This document shows, one piece after another, positions 34,440 through 43,385 of a stretch of 64,000 nucleotides of DNA. A program made the position numbers and the translations under genes. The notes beneath the pieces were generated by a model. That model was not told the DNA's origin. It ran no database searches and saw only the letters and a program-made list of their open reading frames with translations. The number at the start of each line of letters is the position of its first letter. Position 1 is the stretch's first letter. This stretch comes from Rhabdochlamydiaceae bacterium (GTDB lineage Bacteria; Chlamydiota; Chlamydiia; Chlamydiales; Rhabdochlamydiaceae). The stretch covers positions 154,665 to 218,664 of the forward strand of contig JAIETG010000027.1 in NCBI GenBank assembly GCA_019745395.1, read 5' to 3'.

Positions 34440-36032
34440 TTACATCCCTTCATAGCCACGCGTAGCTCGCATGACCTCTTCAGATGACGTTTGGCCGTCT
34501 AACACAAGCAACGCTCCCTCCTTACGCAAAGAAGTCATCCCAAGTTCGCGGGCTAATTCCTGTAATCTATGAGCATCTGCGGAACGCAAAAGCTGCTCTT
34601 TTATGGCATTTTTTAAAGTCATCAGTTCATAAATCCCACATCTTCCCTTATATCCTGAGCCGTAACATTGGTCACATCCCATAGGTTTAAAAAAAGAACG
34701 TCCTGCAACTTCTTGAGGAGTGATATGCAAATCTAGGATCTCTCTTTCAGAAGGCGTGTATGGTTTTTTGCAGTGTGGGCATAGAGATCGCACCAATCTT
34801 TGAGCAAGGACCCCTACAACAGAAGATGTCAAAAGATAAGGTTCTATACCCATATCAATAAGGCGTGTAAGCGCTGAGGGAGCGTCATTAGTGTGAAGTG
34901 TGCTCAAAACCAAATGTCCTGTTAAAGAAGCTTGAATAGCTATATCCGCAGTTTCTTTATCGCGAATCTCACCAATCATAATGACATCTGGATCTTGGCG
35001 CAAGATGTGACGAAGCCCTGTAGAAAAATTTAAATTGATCTTTGTGTTGACCCCAATTTGAGCCATCCCCTGTAATTTATATTCCACAGGATCTTCAATA
35101 GTCATAATATTTACTTCTGAAGAATTAATTTCAGAAAGTGCGCTATATAACGTTGTGGTCTTTCCACTTCCTGTAGGTCCGGTCACCAGAACAATTCCTT
35201 CCGAGAAACGAATCAGGGTTTGGAAATCGCGCAAAATATCAGCTCTTATACCAATGTTATGTAACCCAAGAAGTACATTGGATTTATCTAAAATCCTTAA
35301 AACAATCCTCTCTCCGAAGACAGAAGGGATAGTGCTAACCCTAAAATCGATATGACGGCTTCCAATTTTAAGCTTTAAGCGCCCATCTTGAGGAAGCCTT
35401 TGCTCTGCAATATCTAAGCGAGAAAGAACCTTCATCCTCGTAATCAACTGAGACTGATATTCCTTAGGAGGGGAATGTCTTTTTTGCAACACTCCATCAA
35501 TACGATATCGAACTCCAATCCCATGTTCTAAAGGTTCGAAGTGAATATCAGACGCGCCTTGTTGAATTGCTTCTAAAAGAATGGAATTTAAAATACGAAT
35601 AACAGGTGAATCGGCTTTAGAATCCAAAAGATCATATTCCTCACCTTCTTGGAGATCTAAAGACTCTTCCGAATTTTGTAAACTTGCGATCAGATGAGAG
35701 GTTGCCTCTTCATGTTGGTGATAGCTAAATTCAATAGCTTCTTCAATATCACTTGCTGATGCTAAAACCTCAATGGTCTCGCGTCCTAATACCAACTGAA
35801 TTTCGTGAATAGCTTCTAAATCTAACGGATTCGATAAAGCAATAACAACCTTACCATCTCTTTCCGACAAAGGAAGTATGCCTTTTTTCTTAACAAAAGC
35901 ATAGGGCATTAGAGGGGTCTGCAGACGTACCCACTCGGCCTCTTTCAAAGAAGAACAGATCTCCATGCCAAAGCGATCACTCCACTCTTGAAGTTGCGCA
36001 TCTGAAATAAGACGAGAAGGTGTATCCATCAT
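34440..36032 (-). CDS. gspE: Type II secretion ATPase GspE
   Basis: A 530-residue cytoplasmic ATPase. The N-terminal GspE_N domain (to about 140) is followed by the catalytic domain with Walker A 'VTGPTGSGKTTTLYSAL', the Asp box 'EVNIMTIEDPVEYKL', Walker B 'ILRQDPDVIMIGEIRDKETA' and the His box 'SLTGHLVLSTLHTND'. The C-terminal four-Cys zinc motif (CPHCKKPY ... CDQCYGSGYKGR) is intact. It powers pseudopilus assembly on GspF. Its ATG overlaps the gspD stop as ATGA. Confidence 0.95.
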   Translation of the reverse strand: MMDTPSRLISDAQLQEWSDRFGMEICSSLKEAEWVRLQTPLMPYAFVKKKGILPLSERDGKVVIALSNPLDLEAIHEIQLVLGRETIEVLASASDIEEAIEFSYHQHEEATSHLIASLQNSEESLDLQEGEEYDLLDSKADSPVIRILNSILLEAIQQGASDIHFEPLEHGIGVRYRIDGVLQKRHSPPKEYQSQLITRMKVLSRLDIAEQRLPQDGRLKLKIGSRHIDFRVSTIPSVFGERIVLRILDKSNVLLGLHNIGIRADILRDFQTLIRFSEGIVLVTGPTGSGKTTTLYSALSEINSSEVNIMTIEDPVEYKLQGMAQIGVNTKINLNFSTGLRHILRQDPDVIMIGEIRDKETADIAIQASLTGHLVLSTLHTNDAPSALTRLIDMGIEPYLLTSSVVGVLAQRLVRSLCPHCKKPYTPSEREILDLHITPQEVAGRSFFKPMGCDQCYGSGYKGRCGIYELMTLKNAIKEQLLRSADAHRLQELARELGMTSLRKEGALLVLDGQTSSEEVMRATRGYEGM

Positions 36033-38308
36033 GGTGTAAAAAACAACTTTAAGCTTTTTGCAAAAAATCTACGACTTTCTTTATCTTGAGCTTCGACCAT
36101 TCTCTGTAAAAATTCAGGAATGTCTCCAGGACGTTTTTTCATCTCTTCTGCGCGCAATTTTTCAAAAGTCTCTTGTGGGTCTGGAATAATACGGGGCGTA
36201 ATAAAGAAAAAGATCTCAGTATTACGATCAGTAAGCTCTACCGATCCAAAAAGTTTTCCAAAACCTGGAATTTCGCCTAAAAAGGGAATTTTCTCCTCAT
36301 TATCTTGAACAGTTTTCCTACGAAGACCTCCAATAATCACGGTTTCGCCATCAGCAACTCTAACTTCGTTTTCAATGTGTCGTCTTTCAACAATAGGTCG
36401 ATCGTTTGGATTGTGCCTTGGAGTATCAAAACTAATATTGGTTTGCAAAGTAACGGCTGCCTTTTCTTCAGGAGAACCACCCTCTTCCACTTCCCAAGCA
36501 GAATGAATCGTGGGAGTCATAATAATCGTAATCCCGTATTGCGCACGAGTATAAGATTGTTCAAAAGCGATCCCTTCATTGGTATTAATGGGAGCAGCTC
36601 CATTGTTAATAGACATCTCTTGTACGATATTGATCGTTGCAGGACTTTGATTTACAGTTACAACAGAGGGGGCTGCATGAAACTGAATATTTTCTTGTGT
36701 CATCAAAAAATTATAAGAAAAATCTATCGTTGGAAACTTTCCTTGAGACGTTTTAAAAAGGTATTCAAAAACACCTTTTCCAGAAGGGCTAAATAAAGAC
36801 GCGTACCTTACATCATTATGTGAAGTATTGACCTTTAAAAGGTTCAGACCAAAACTGTCTTTATTGTGAATGCTACGTTCAAATAAGAGGACTTCGATTT
36901 GAACCATTTTTTTCGGAATATCCAACTTTCTTAGCAAACTTTTTACTTTGGCTAGAACATCTTTTCGTACAACCATGAGTAAATTGCCCGTTTTAGGATC
37001 GGGAATAAAATGATCTGTTCCACCTTCTACTTCCATCTGCACAGCAGTTCCATTCTTTAAAGGCGGGGGAGCAACTGGCATTGGAGCAGACGGAGCATAT
37101 CCATCAGGAGTTCTATAAGGAACTCCTTGTTGAGAGTAGGTGTAATCAACGTTTTCTCGCACATCTAGAGCAGAAGCAACTACCGCACTATAAACTTTTT
37201 CTAGAACTTTGGCCAAATCCGTGGGATCACTATGACGGCAAGAATATACAGAAACCGTCATCTCTGTAGGATTTTGCAGCTGCTCTTCCGTATCTCTAAC
37301 GACTTTCTCAGCTCGCTCTACAATCTCTTCTTGTCCGATTAAAACAAGAGAATTTCCTTGGCCTAAAGGAAAAATAGTCAAACCTTCTTGCTCTACTTTG
37401 TTAAAAGGTGGGCGATTTTTTTCAATCGTATCCCCAAAAAATGAAAGTAGGATCTTTTCCATTTCCTTAACAGGCATCTTGACAATTGGAACTACACGTG
37501 AGGTTTTTCCTGCAGCGTCTTGCCAAATCATTTTATGAAGATTCAACAATTTTTCAATTTCTTCTTTGGAAGAAACGATAGCAATTTTAGTCCCTACTTG
37601 ATGCACAAAAGTTTGCTTAACATCAGCAAAGCGCTCAAAAAACTGAAAGGTCGATTTTACTTGCTCTGCTCGAGGAGAAAAAACATAAAAAAGGCGCGTC
37701 TGATTCGGCACTAGAAGCAACTCTTCAGGTCTAGAAGCGATAGCTTGAATGACAGAAGGATCTTGCTTTAAAAGATAAAGTTGTTTGGCATATGCATTGA
37801 TTTTTTTAGCTCCGACACCATTGTGAGCTAAGATAATTTCTAATACTTCACTCCAAGACTCTCTAGGAATGGGAAGACTGGAATGCATGTGAAGCTTTAA
37901 GGCTGCCATTTCTGGAGGAATAATATAAAGAAAATCAGAAGCCCCATATTCCAAGACAAGATCTCCTAATGTCGTCTCTTCTTGGTCCCATAAAGCATAT
38001 TCTTCTTCGTCTTCCTTAGATTCGAGTATAACAGTTTCTCTCCAACGATCTTCGATCTCTTTAATCGAACTTTTTACCTTTTGCAAAGCTTGCAAGAGAG
38101 CTGGATACTCTTCTGCCTGAGCAGATTGAACTCGAGCATAACAATCTTTGAGCTCAACTCTTAAAGAGGCTAGTTTTTGATTCATTTCCACTAATATTAC
38201 TTCCATTCCTTCTTCTCGGTCTTTTAGCAAAGAAGGAGGAATCTCTCCTCCAATAGGAGCTAAAGCAAGAACCCCAAGACAGGCTAGAAAAAAAGAGGCC
38301 TTACTCAT
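36029..38308 (-). CDS. gspD: Type II secretion outer-membrane secretin GspD
   Basis: A 759-residue secretin from the ATG at 38308, chosen because AAGGAG lies 8 nt upstream and a signal peptide follows (MSKASFFLACLGVLALAPIG). A long chlamydia-type N-terminal region with a coiled part (about 30-110) precedes the N-domains. The C-terminal secretin domain ends in 'VADGETVIIGGLRRKTVQDN', 'EKIPFLGEIPGFGKLFGS' and 'TEIFFFITPRIIPD'. It forms the outer-membrane channel of the type II system. It overlaps the upstream gene by 8 bp and gspE by 4 bp. Confidence 0.93.
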   Translation of the reverse strand: MSKASFFLACLGVLALAPIGGEIPPSLLKDREEGMEVILVEMNQKLASLRVELKDCYARVQSAQAEEYPALLQALQKVKSSIKEIEDRWRETVILESKEDEEEYALWDQEETTLGDLVLEYGASDFLYIIPPEMAALKLHMHSSLPIPRESWSEVLEIILAHNGVGAKKINAYAKQLYLLKQDPSVIQAIASRPEELLLVPNQTRLFYVFSPRAEQVKSTFQFFERFADVKQTFVHQVGTKIAIVSSKEEIEKLLNLHKMIWQDAAGKTSRVVPIVKMPVKEMEKILLSFFGDTIEKNRPPFNKVEQEGLTIFPLGQGNSLVLIGQEEIVERAEKVVRDTEEQLQNPTEMTVSVYSCRHSDPTDLAKVLEKVYSAVVASALDVRENVDYTYSQQGVPYRTPDGYAPSAPMPVAPPPLKNGTAVQMEVEGGTDHFIPDPKTGNLLMVVRKDVLAKVKSLLRKLDIPKKMVQIEVLLFERSIHNKDSFGLNLLKVNTSHNDVRYASLFSPSGKGVFEYLFKTSQGKFPTIDFSYNFLMTQENIQFHAAPSVVTVNQSPATINIVQEMSINNGAAPINTNEGIAFEQSYTRAQYGITIIMTPTIHSAWEVEEGGSPEEKAAVTLQTNISFDTPRHNPNDRPIVERRHIENEVRVADGETVIIGGLRRKTVQDNEEKIPFLGEIPGFGKLFGSVELTDRNTEIFFFITPRIIPDPQETFEKLRAEEMKKRPGDIPEFLQRMVEAQDKESRRFFAKSLKLFFTP

Positions 38309-39638
38309 TTGAAATCTCCTTAGAGTTTTGAAGAGAAGAAAAAGGGAGATATGTAATAACAGATCCTTTGGATTTTTTTTCAGGACCAGATTTCTTTTCG
38401 CGAGATACGTTTTTTTGCAAAGAGCGATCTCCCACAACAGGGAGAGAGAAAGGATGCGCCTCTGTTCTCATTTCATCGATCCAATATCCTTTCATGCAGA
38501 GCTTCCCGTGCTCTCTAACAAGAGACTCAAAAATACAAAGCTCTCCACATAAAATATGATGCAAATAACTCTCTACATCAACGGATCGTTTTAATACTTT
38601 CCATCCTCTTTTTGTCTTTACAATCCAGTCTCCTTGCTTCAGTACATATCTGCGTTTAGCAAAAGAGCAGGAAACTTGACGCAACGTTTTCATGCGCGCA
38701 TTTTGAGGCAATTGGTCCGGCTTTAAAGATTTGCCTTTAAAACCACTTTGCAATTCTAATTTGATGCTTTGAGGATAAAATCCATCTTCATTCCAGACCT
38801 CTAATTCTAGATCTCTAACGGAAAGAGATTTTACTTGAGCCAGAGGTTTCCCTTGAGCCTTTTCTGCAGATTCAACAGGAACCCATTTTCCTTCGTTCCA
38901 AGCAAGATAGTCACCTGCCTCCAAAAAGCAGAAAACTGATCCACTTTTCCCTGGCACCTCTACCTTCATCTTATTCCGCCACTTGCTGTACTTTTGTCCC
39001 CCAAATTTAGAAAACATTACATCCTGCCCCCACAGCTTAGCTTGAGCTAAAGAGGAAAACCATAATTCTTTTTCAAATCTATCTGAATAGAGACCACCTT
39101 CTTCTTGAAGAACAAATTGCGCTTTTTCTTCTAAAAAGGCCTCAGATTCTTGAGAGGGCATAAACAATCCCACTTCCAATAAGACTTTGTTTCTATCGAG
39201 GTATGAAGGACGGATCCAAAGAGGGGTTTTACGTTCAGAAAACCTATACACAGGAGACGAGCCTCCTGAAGAAGAATCACAACTTAAAAAAACTAGCTGC
39301 CCATTTTTCACTTTTTGCTCTACCTGAGAGCTTTTTAAAGACAAAAGAAAACCAATTTCTTTAGTATTGCGATCTGGGCGAATATTTTTAGCAAGTAAAG
39401 CAATCTCTCGACTCATATCTGGGAGCATAGCCTTTCTTCGAGAAGACTGCAGAGAAAGAGGGCCTTGGCCAATTTTTTCCAAAGGGATAGGGATCCCTCT
39501 GGGAAAGCTCGGAGCTTCTTTTTTCAAGACTTCTTGCCCATACTTTTCTCGATGGAAAGATATAGCCGTACAGATAGCATAAAAAAAGCATAAAAAAAGC
39601 GTGAGCAACCAACTTGCTTTGATAGCAAGAATTAGCAT
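38301..39638 (-). CDS. Single-pass membrane protein at the GspC position, family not recognised
   Basis: About 445 residues from the ATG at 39638 (a TTG at 39677 is also in frame). One N-terminal membrane helix (about 5-28, AIKASWLLTLFLCFFYAICTAI) is followed by a long periplasmic, beta-rich domain with many aromatic and charged residues (e.g. 'FQLEVWNEDGFY'-like segments near 300 and 'YVLKQGDWIVKTKRGWKVLK' near 355). I see no HR or PDZ domain of GspC. It is first in the gsp operon and overlaps gspD by 8 bp, so it may replace GspC as the link from the inner membrane to the secretin (inference from place). Confidence 0.65.
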   Translation of the reverse strand: MLILAIKASWLLTLFLCFFYAICTAISFHREKYGQEVLKKEAPSFPRGIPIPLEKIGQGPLSLQSSRRKAMLPDMSREIALLAKNIRPDRNTKEIGFLLSLKSSQVEQKVKNGQLVFLSCDSSSGGSSPVYRFSERKTPLWIRPSYLDRNKVLLEVGLFMPSQESEAFLEEKAQFVLQEEGGLYSDRFEKELWFSSLAQAKLWGQDVMFSKFGGQKYSKWRNKMKVEVPGKSGSVFCFLEAGDYLAWNEGKWVPVESAEKAQGKPLAQVKSLSVRDLELEVWNEDGFYPQSIKLELQSGFKGKSLKPDQLPQNARMKTLRQVSCSFAKRRYVLKQGDWIVKTKRGWKVLKRSVDVESYLHHILCGELCIFESLVREHGKLCMKGYWIDEMRTEAHPFSLPVVGDRSLQKNVSREKKSGPEKKSKGSVITYLPFSSLQNSKEISNE

Positions 39639-39846
39639 TCTTTCTACATTGAATCGGTTAGGAACAATGATCAGCAAAAGGACCTCTTCTTTTCTTTAAC
39701 GCCCACGATGAGAACCTACACTTTAAATCATCTCCCAAAAAAACACAAAGAAGAACTCTCTTTTTTCAAAAAAATCGATTGACAAAAAACTTCATGAACA
39801 CGAAATTAAGGCAATATAGAACGACTCACTTACCAAGGGTAATACC

Positions 39847-40212
39847 ATGCAGAATGAGAATCCAAAAGAGGGAATCTCCGTCAAAGAGATCGAAAACTTT
39901 GCCAAACACAATCGATTTAAACTCTTCTTATGCCTAGCTTTTCTACTCGCTTGCTTTTTCAGCTTCGTCTTTTTCACGGCTTGGAGTTTGATTTTGGCTG
40001 CAGTAGGCGGGATTTTAGGGGTACTGTTTCCTGTTAGAATGGAAAAACTGATCGAAACGATCCGCTTTTTTTGCGAAAAACAAGAAAATGTAACCCAACT
40101 TATACTAGGATGCGTAGGGCTTATTCTCTCCATATTCCTCCCCCTCCTCACATTTTTCGCGCTAGGAGTTGCCGGAGGCAAGCTTTTAGGAACTTCAAAA
40201 AAAATAGTTTAA
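39847..40212 (+). CDS. Small membrane protein, 121 residues
   Basis: A charged N-terminal segment (about 1-22) is followed by two helices forming a first hairpin (LFLCLAFLLACFFSFVFFTA and LILAAVGGILGVLFPV) and a C-terminal hydrophobic region (QLILGCVGLILSIFLPLLTFFALGVAGGKLLG). AAGGG lies about 9 nt before the ATG. I do not recognise the family. It is divergent from the gsp operon with about 200 bp of AT-rich DNA between. A weak inverted repeat (GCACCTT ... AAGGTGC, near 40221-40262) follows the stop. Confidence 0.6.
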   Translation: MQNENPKEGISVKEIENFAKHNRFKLFLCLAFLLACFFSFVFFTAWSLILAAVGGILGVLFPVRMEKLIETIRFFCEKQENVTQLILGCVGLILSIFLPLLTFFALGVAGGKLLGTSKKIV

Positions 40213-40459
40213 TCTCTTCTCGGCACCTTCAAGAACAACCTTTACAGGACTCTTAAGGTGCTCCTTCTCATTGCGCTATAATAAAAATTATAATTCCACG
40301 CCCGCTAACAACGCAATCCCCTTTAATCCAACACGTTACAGTTAAATTAAAAACTATAACAATCTCACAATCAATACATTATAGTAATTATTTTATTTGA
40401 ACTAATAATATAATATAGAATATAATTATTGCATTATCAATATTAATTCGTGTTTTACA

Positions 40460-41743
40460 ATGGCAATTAAACTGCAAAAAACAAATTCTGCAATTACCGG
40501 AAATAATTTCATTGCAGATGAGCGCATAAAACAAGCGGAAATATTAACCAAACAAGGTAGCCCCTGGAAAGGACGCTACTACCGAGCAATCGGAAATATG
40601 GAAAAAATTCCCGTCTTAGGCTCAATCGTCCTTGCTGCTGACAAAAAAAGGGATCCCATAATTGCTCAAAGAGAAAAAGCCTGGAAAATCAGTCAATTTT
40701 CTCCATCCCAAAAGCAATTAGATCAGGTTCAAAAAATTTGGAGTAAGGAATGTGCTGAGCAAGGAATCGGAACATTGAAATCTTCTACTCCACAAAAGGC
40801 AACACCAACTCGAGCATCAGAGCCAAAACCAAAACCTGCAAAAGCATCTCTAGACGGGTTTGAGCTCACAAAAGAAGATGAAACCAATTTTAACGCTGCA
40901 CTAACCTTAGGCTTATGCTTAGCAGCTATTCCTTACGCCATGCCTTACCTCACCGCAGGTGCACAAACTTTACATCCCTGGATCTTCGGTCTAGTAAATC
41001 CGCTTATAGCGTCCCTTCCGATAATACCTCTAATAGGACCTATGTTATTGGAGCAAATAAACCAAATCCCCGATAATGAAGAGATTGTACCTTCTTGGTT
41101 TAAAAAAATATTAAGCCATATGAATCCATCTTTCATGGCATTTGCAACAATGAAGGGAACAGTCTTTAATCAAGTCACAGTTCCCTCTCTTTTCAATCCT
41201 TTTGGGTTCTTTAGAAAGCTATGGAATATTTCAGCGCCAGGCCAAACTATCAACAGAATTCCTCTGACTCGCAGACAAATAACAAGAGGGTGGAAAGGAA
41301 TGCAAGCTTGTTACAACAATCTGGGAACCGCCCCGATTACTACTATTGCTAAAAATTTTGCTGTCCATTTCATTAACACGGCCGCAGCCATTACTTCACA
41401 CTATTTGATCGCTAACCTAGCATTTGAAAACGGATGGTACCTCACTACAGCGTTAGCTAACAAAACACCTTGGATCAAAGACTCGAATACAGTAGGCCAA
41501 ATGTCCGAAATGTGCAAAGCTGCGAGAGATGACTTCTCCTTTTGGAATTTGGCAGGCCTTAACAAGAATTCTTGGAATACAATTTTTAGCTGGAATGAAA
41601 GCTTCCTCTGGAATCTCGTTCCTATTTTTGGATTTGATAAAACGAAGATGTTCTCATGCGGTAACGACTTCCCGAGTTTAGCAAAAACCACGCAACAGGG
41701 TTTTAGCTATATTAAAAATTACATGGAGACTTCATCTACTTAG
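40460..41743 (+). CDS. Hypothetical protein with bilobed hydrophobic domain
   Basis: A 427-residue protein. A charged N-terminal part (1-100) and a Pro/Lys-rich linker (about 108-135, KATPTRASEPKPKPAK) precede a hydrophobic bilobed segment (about 145-199, LTLGLCLAAIPYAMPY ... LIASLPIIPLIGPMLL). A weaker hydrophobic stretch lies near 300-335. The C-terminal part is rich in Trp, Phe and Asn. No known domain was seen. No Shine-Dalgarno precedes the ATG; the 245 bp before it are extremely AT-rich with TATAAT-like boxes. Bilobed hydrophobic domains mark many inclusion-membrane proteins, so a secreted effector is possible. Confidence 0.6.
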   Translation: MAIKLQKTNSAITGNNFIADERIKQAEILTKQGSPWKGRYYRAIGNMEKIPVLGSIVLAADKKRDPIIAQREKAWKISQFSPSQKQLDQVQKIWSKECAEQGIGTLKSSTPQKATPTRASEPKPKPAKASLDGFELTKEDETNFNAALTLGLCLAAIPYAMPYLTAGAQTLHPWIFGLVNPLIASLPIIPLIGPMLLEQINQIPDNEEIVPSWFKKILSHMNPSFMAFATMKGTVFNQVTVPSLFNPFGFFRKLWNISAPGQTINRIPLTRRQITRGWKGMQACYNNLGTAPITTIAKNFAVHFINTAAAITSHYLIANLAFENGWYLTTALANKTPWIKDSNTVGQMSEMCKAARDDFSFWNLAGLNKNSWNTIFSWNESFLWNLVPIFGFDKTKMFSCGNDFPSLAKTTQQGFSYIKNYMETSST

Positions 41744-41772
41744 ATGAAGTGAAATGAAATAAACAAAAAATG

Positions 41773-42840
41773 CTACACCCTATGTAAACTACGCTGCAAT
41801 ATCCTCTTATGCCCAGAGGAAAATGGAAGATCTTTAACTAGATCTTCCATTGGGTACCAAAGATATCCTGGAATGTCTTTTTTCTCTTGAACTTCTAAAA
41901 GAGCGGGGTAGAGATCTATTTTATACCTGGTAAAGCTTTGATTTTGAGAGGGGAGATCCTCTAAAAAAAGCGCATTAATCCCTAAAAGCTTAAAAACTTC
42001 TTCTTCAATATTTTGATGAGCTAGATAGGGAAAAGAGGGGAATTCAAAAAGACCTCCCAAAACTTTCCCTTCTTCTTTTTTTTCTATGAGCACATAAGAC
42101 TGATAGAGAAGAACCACCACCTGCTTTTCCAAAAAAATGGTCTCTTGTCTTTTCTGCTTATAGGGGATTTGATCAGTCTTTTTTTGTAAAAAAGCGCTAC
42201 AATCTTCTTTTAAAGGACAAGAAAGACATTGCGGGGTTGCCTTACAAATCATAGCGCCCAGTTCAATAAGAGCTTCCATAATCACCCAAGATTCTTCTTC
42301 AGGTAAAAAAGAAAGGGTTTCTTGCTCTAAACGCTTTTTATTCGCAGAGGTTTTCAAATCTCCCTCGATTCCCTTATAACGAGAAATGACTCTTTCTACA
42401 TTCGCATCGATAGCTGCAGCTTTTTTATGAAAAGCAAAACTTAAAATAGCCCCGGCAGTATAAGGACCTATTCCAGAAATACTCTTAAGCTCTTCCAGGG
42501 AAGAGGGGATTTCTCCTCCTTTTTGCATTAATTGCTGGGCACCTTTTTGCAAGTTACGAGCTCTACTATAATATCCAAGCCCCTCCCAAACTTTACAAAC
42601 ATCTTCTACAGATGCTTGTGCTAGAGAAGACAGGGTAGGGAAGCGCTCCATCCATTTTTTAAAATAAGAAACCACAACAGAGGCCCTTGTCTGCTGAAGC
42701 ATGACTTCAGACACCCATACACCATAGGGACTAGGAGAATTCCTCCAAGGGAAAGACCTTTTTTCTTGTAAAAACCATTCCTTAAGATGCTTTGAGGCAA
42801 AATTAGACACAATTGACCTAGGTATTTTTTTCCTCATCAT
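41773..42840 (-). CDS. mutY: A/G-specific adenine glycosylase
   Basis: A 355-residue base-excision repair enzyme removing A opposite 8-oxoG. Visible features are 'FPWRNSPSPYGVWVSEVMLQQTR' (catalytic Glu in SEVMLQQT), the helix-hairpin-helix 'LKSISGIGPYTAGAILSFAF', the catalytic Asp in 'AAIDANVERVISR', the iron-sulphur cluster Cys set C-x6-C-x2-C-x5-C (CKATPQCLSCPLKEDC), and a C-terminal NUDIX-like 8-oxoG reader ('LGGLFEFPSFP'). The frame is open to 42873, but the ATG at 42840 gives a normal N-terminus; no clear Shine-Dalgarno helps. Complete. Confidence 0.92.
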   Translation of the reverse strand: MMRKKIPRSIVSNFASKHLKEWFLQEKRSFPWRNSPSPYGVWVSEVMLQQTRASVVVSYFKKWMERFPTLSSLAQASVEDVCKVWEGLGYYSRARNLQKGAQQLMQKGGEIPSSLEELKSISGIGPYTAGAILSFAFHKKAAAIDANVERVISRYKGIEGDLKTSANKKRLEQETLSFLPEEESWVIMEALIELGAMICKATPQCLSCPLKEDCSAFLQKKTDQIPYKQKRQETIFLEKQVVVLLYQSYVLIEKKEEGKVLGGLFEFPSFPYLAHQNIEEEVFKLLGINALFLEDLPSQNQSFTRYKIDLYPALLEVQEKKDIPGYLWYPMEDLVKDLPFSSGHKRILQRSLHRV

Positions 42841-42949
42841 TCTATAAAAAAAGGACGAAAAAAGAAAGTGCATTGCAAATCAAAGAGTTATGGTTTGGCA
42901 CGAAACTTGCTTCTTACTCCTAGTACCTATAAGTAAAAGGAGAAAAGTC

Positions 42950-43366
42950 ATGGATCCCCTACAAAAAGTACAAACGTCCTTAGAAAATGAGGTAGATCTG
43001 TTAAGAGAGGTGTTATCCAACATGATACAAGAAGAGTCTTCCTTACTCAACTGCGATAAATCAGCCTGGCAGGAACTCATGCAAACGCGCTTTCAATTGA
43101 TGCAGCAGCTTAAAATCTTTCGACAAACCTCACAAGAACACCTTTTTGCAGTATCAAGCTTAGAGATGCCTTGCAATATCTCTCTTCTCCTAGATCAACT
43201 CTTAGCACTTTTTGGCAAAATTAGCTTTCAACAAATACGCAATCACATGCTTATAGAAAATTCTCAACATTTTATTGCAATTCCTCACGCCTTAGACTAT
43301 CCTCCACCTCTTAAGATCGTGACCCTTAACAAAGAAAAAAAACGATTCCTTATGACCATTCCTTAA
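42950..43366 (+). CDS. Small helical protein, possibly FlgN-like chaperone
   Basis: 138 residues from the ATG at 42950, supported by AAAAGGAG 7 nt upstream (the frame is open from 42890). The first ~70 residues form two heptad-rich helices ('SLENEVDLLREVLSNMIQEE', 'WQELMQTRFQLMQQLKIF') like the FlgN family of type III/flagellar chaperones, but the match is by shape only. The C-terminal half is more globular and ends 'LNKEKKRFLMTIP'. It lies 19 bp before the first CDP-glycerol transferase-like gene, so it may belong to that operon. Confidence 0.55.
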   Translation: MDPLQKVQTSLENEVDLLREVLSNMIQEESSLLNCDKSAWQELMQTRFQLMQQLKIFRQTSQEHLFAVSSLEMPCNISLLLDQLLALFGKISFQQIRNHMLIENSQHFIAIPHALDYPPPLKIVTLNKEKKRFLMTIP

Positions 43367-43385
43367 TAGGAGAAGTCTTAAATTT

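Noticed and set aside
36305..36796. 163-codon plus-strand frame inside gspD
   Set aside because: Long but antisense to the well-conserved secretin domain; no Shine-Dalgarno and odd composition.
42890..42949. 20-codon N-terminal extension of the coiled-coil protein
   Set aside because: AAAAGGAG just before the ATG at 42950 marks the real start; the upstream part lies over the mutY start region.
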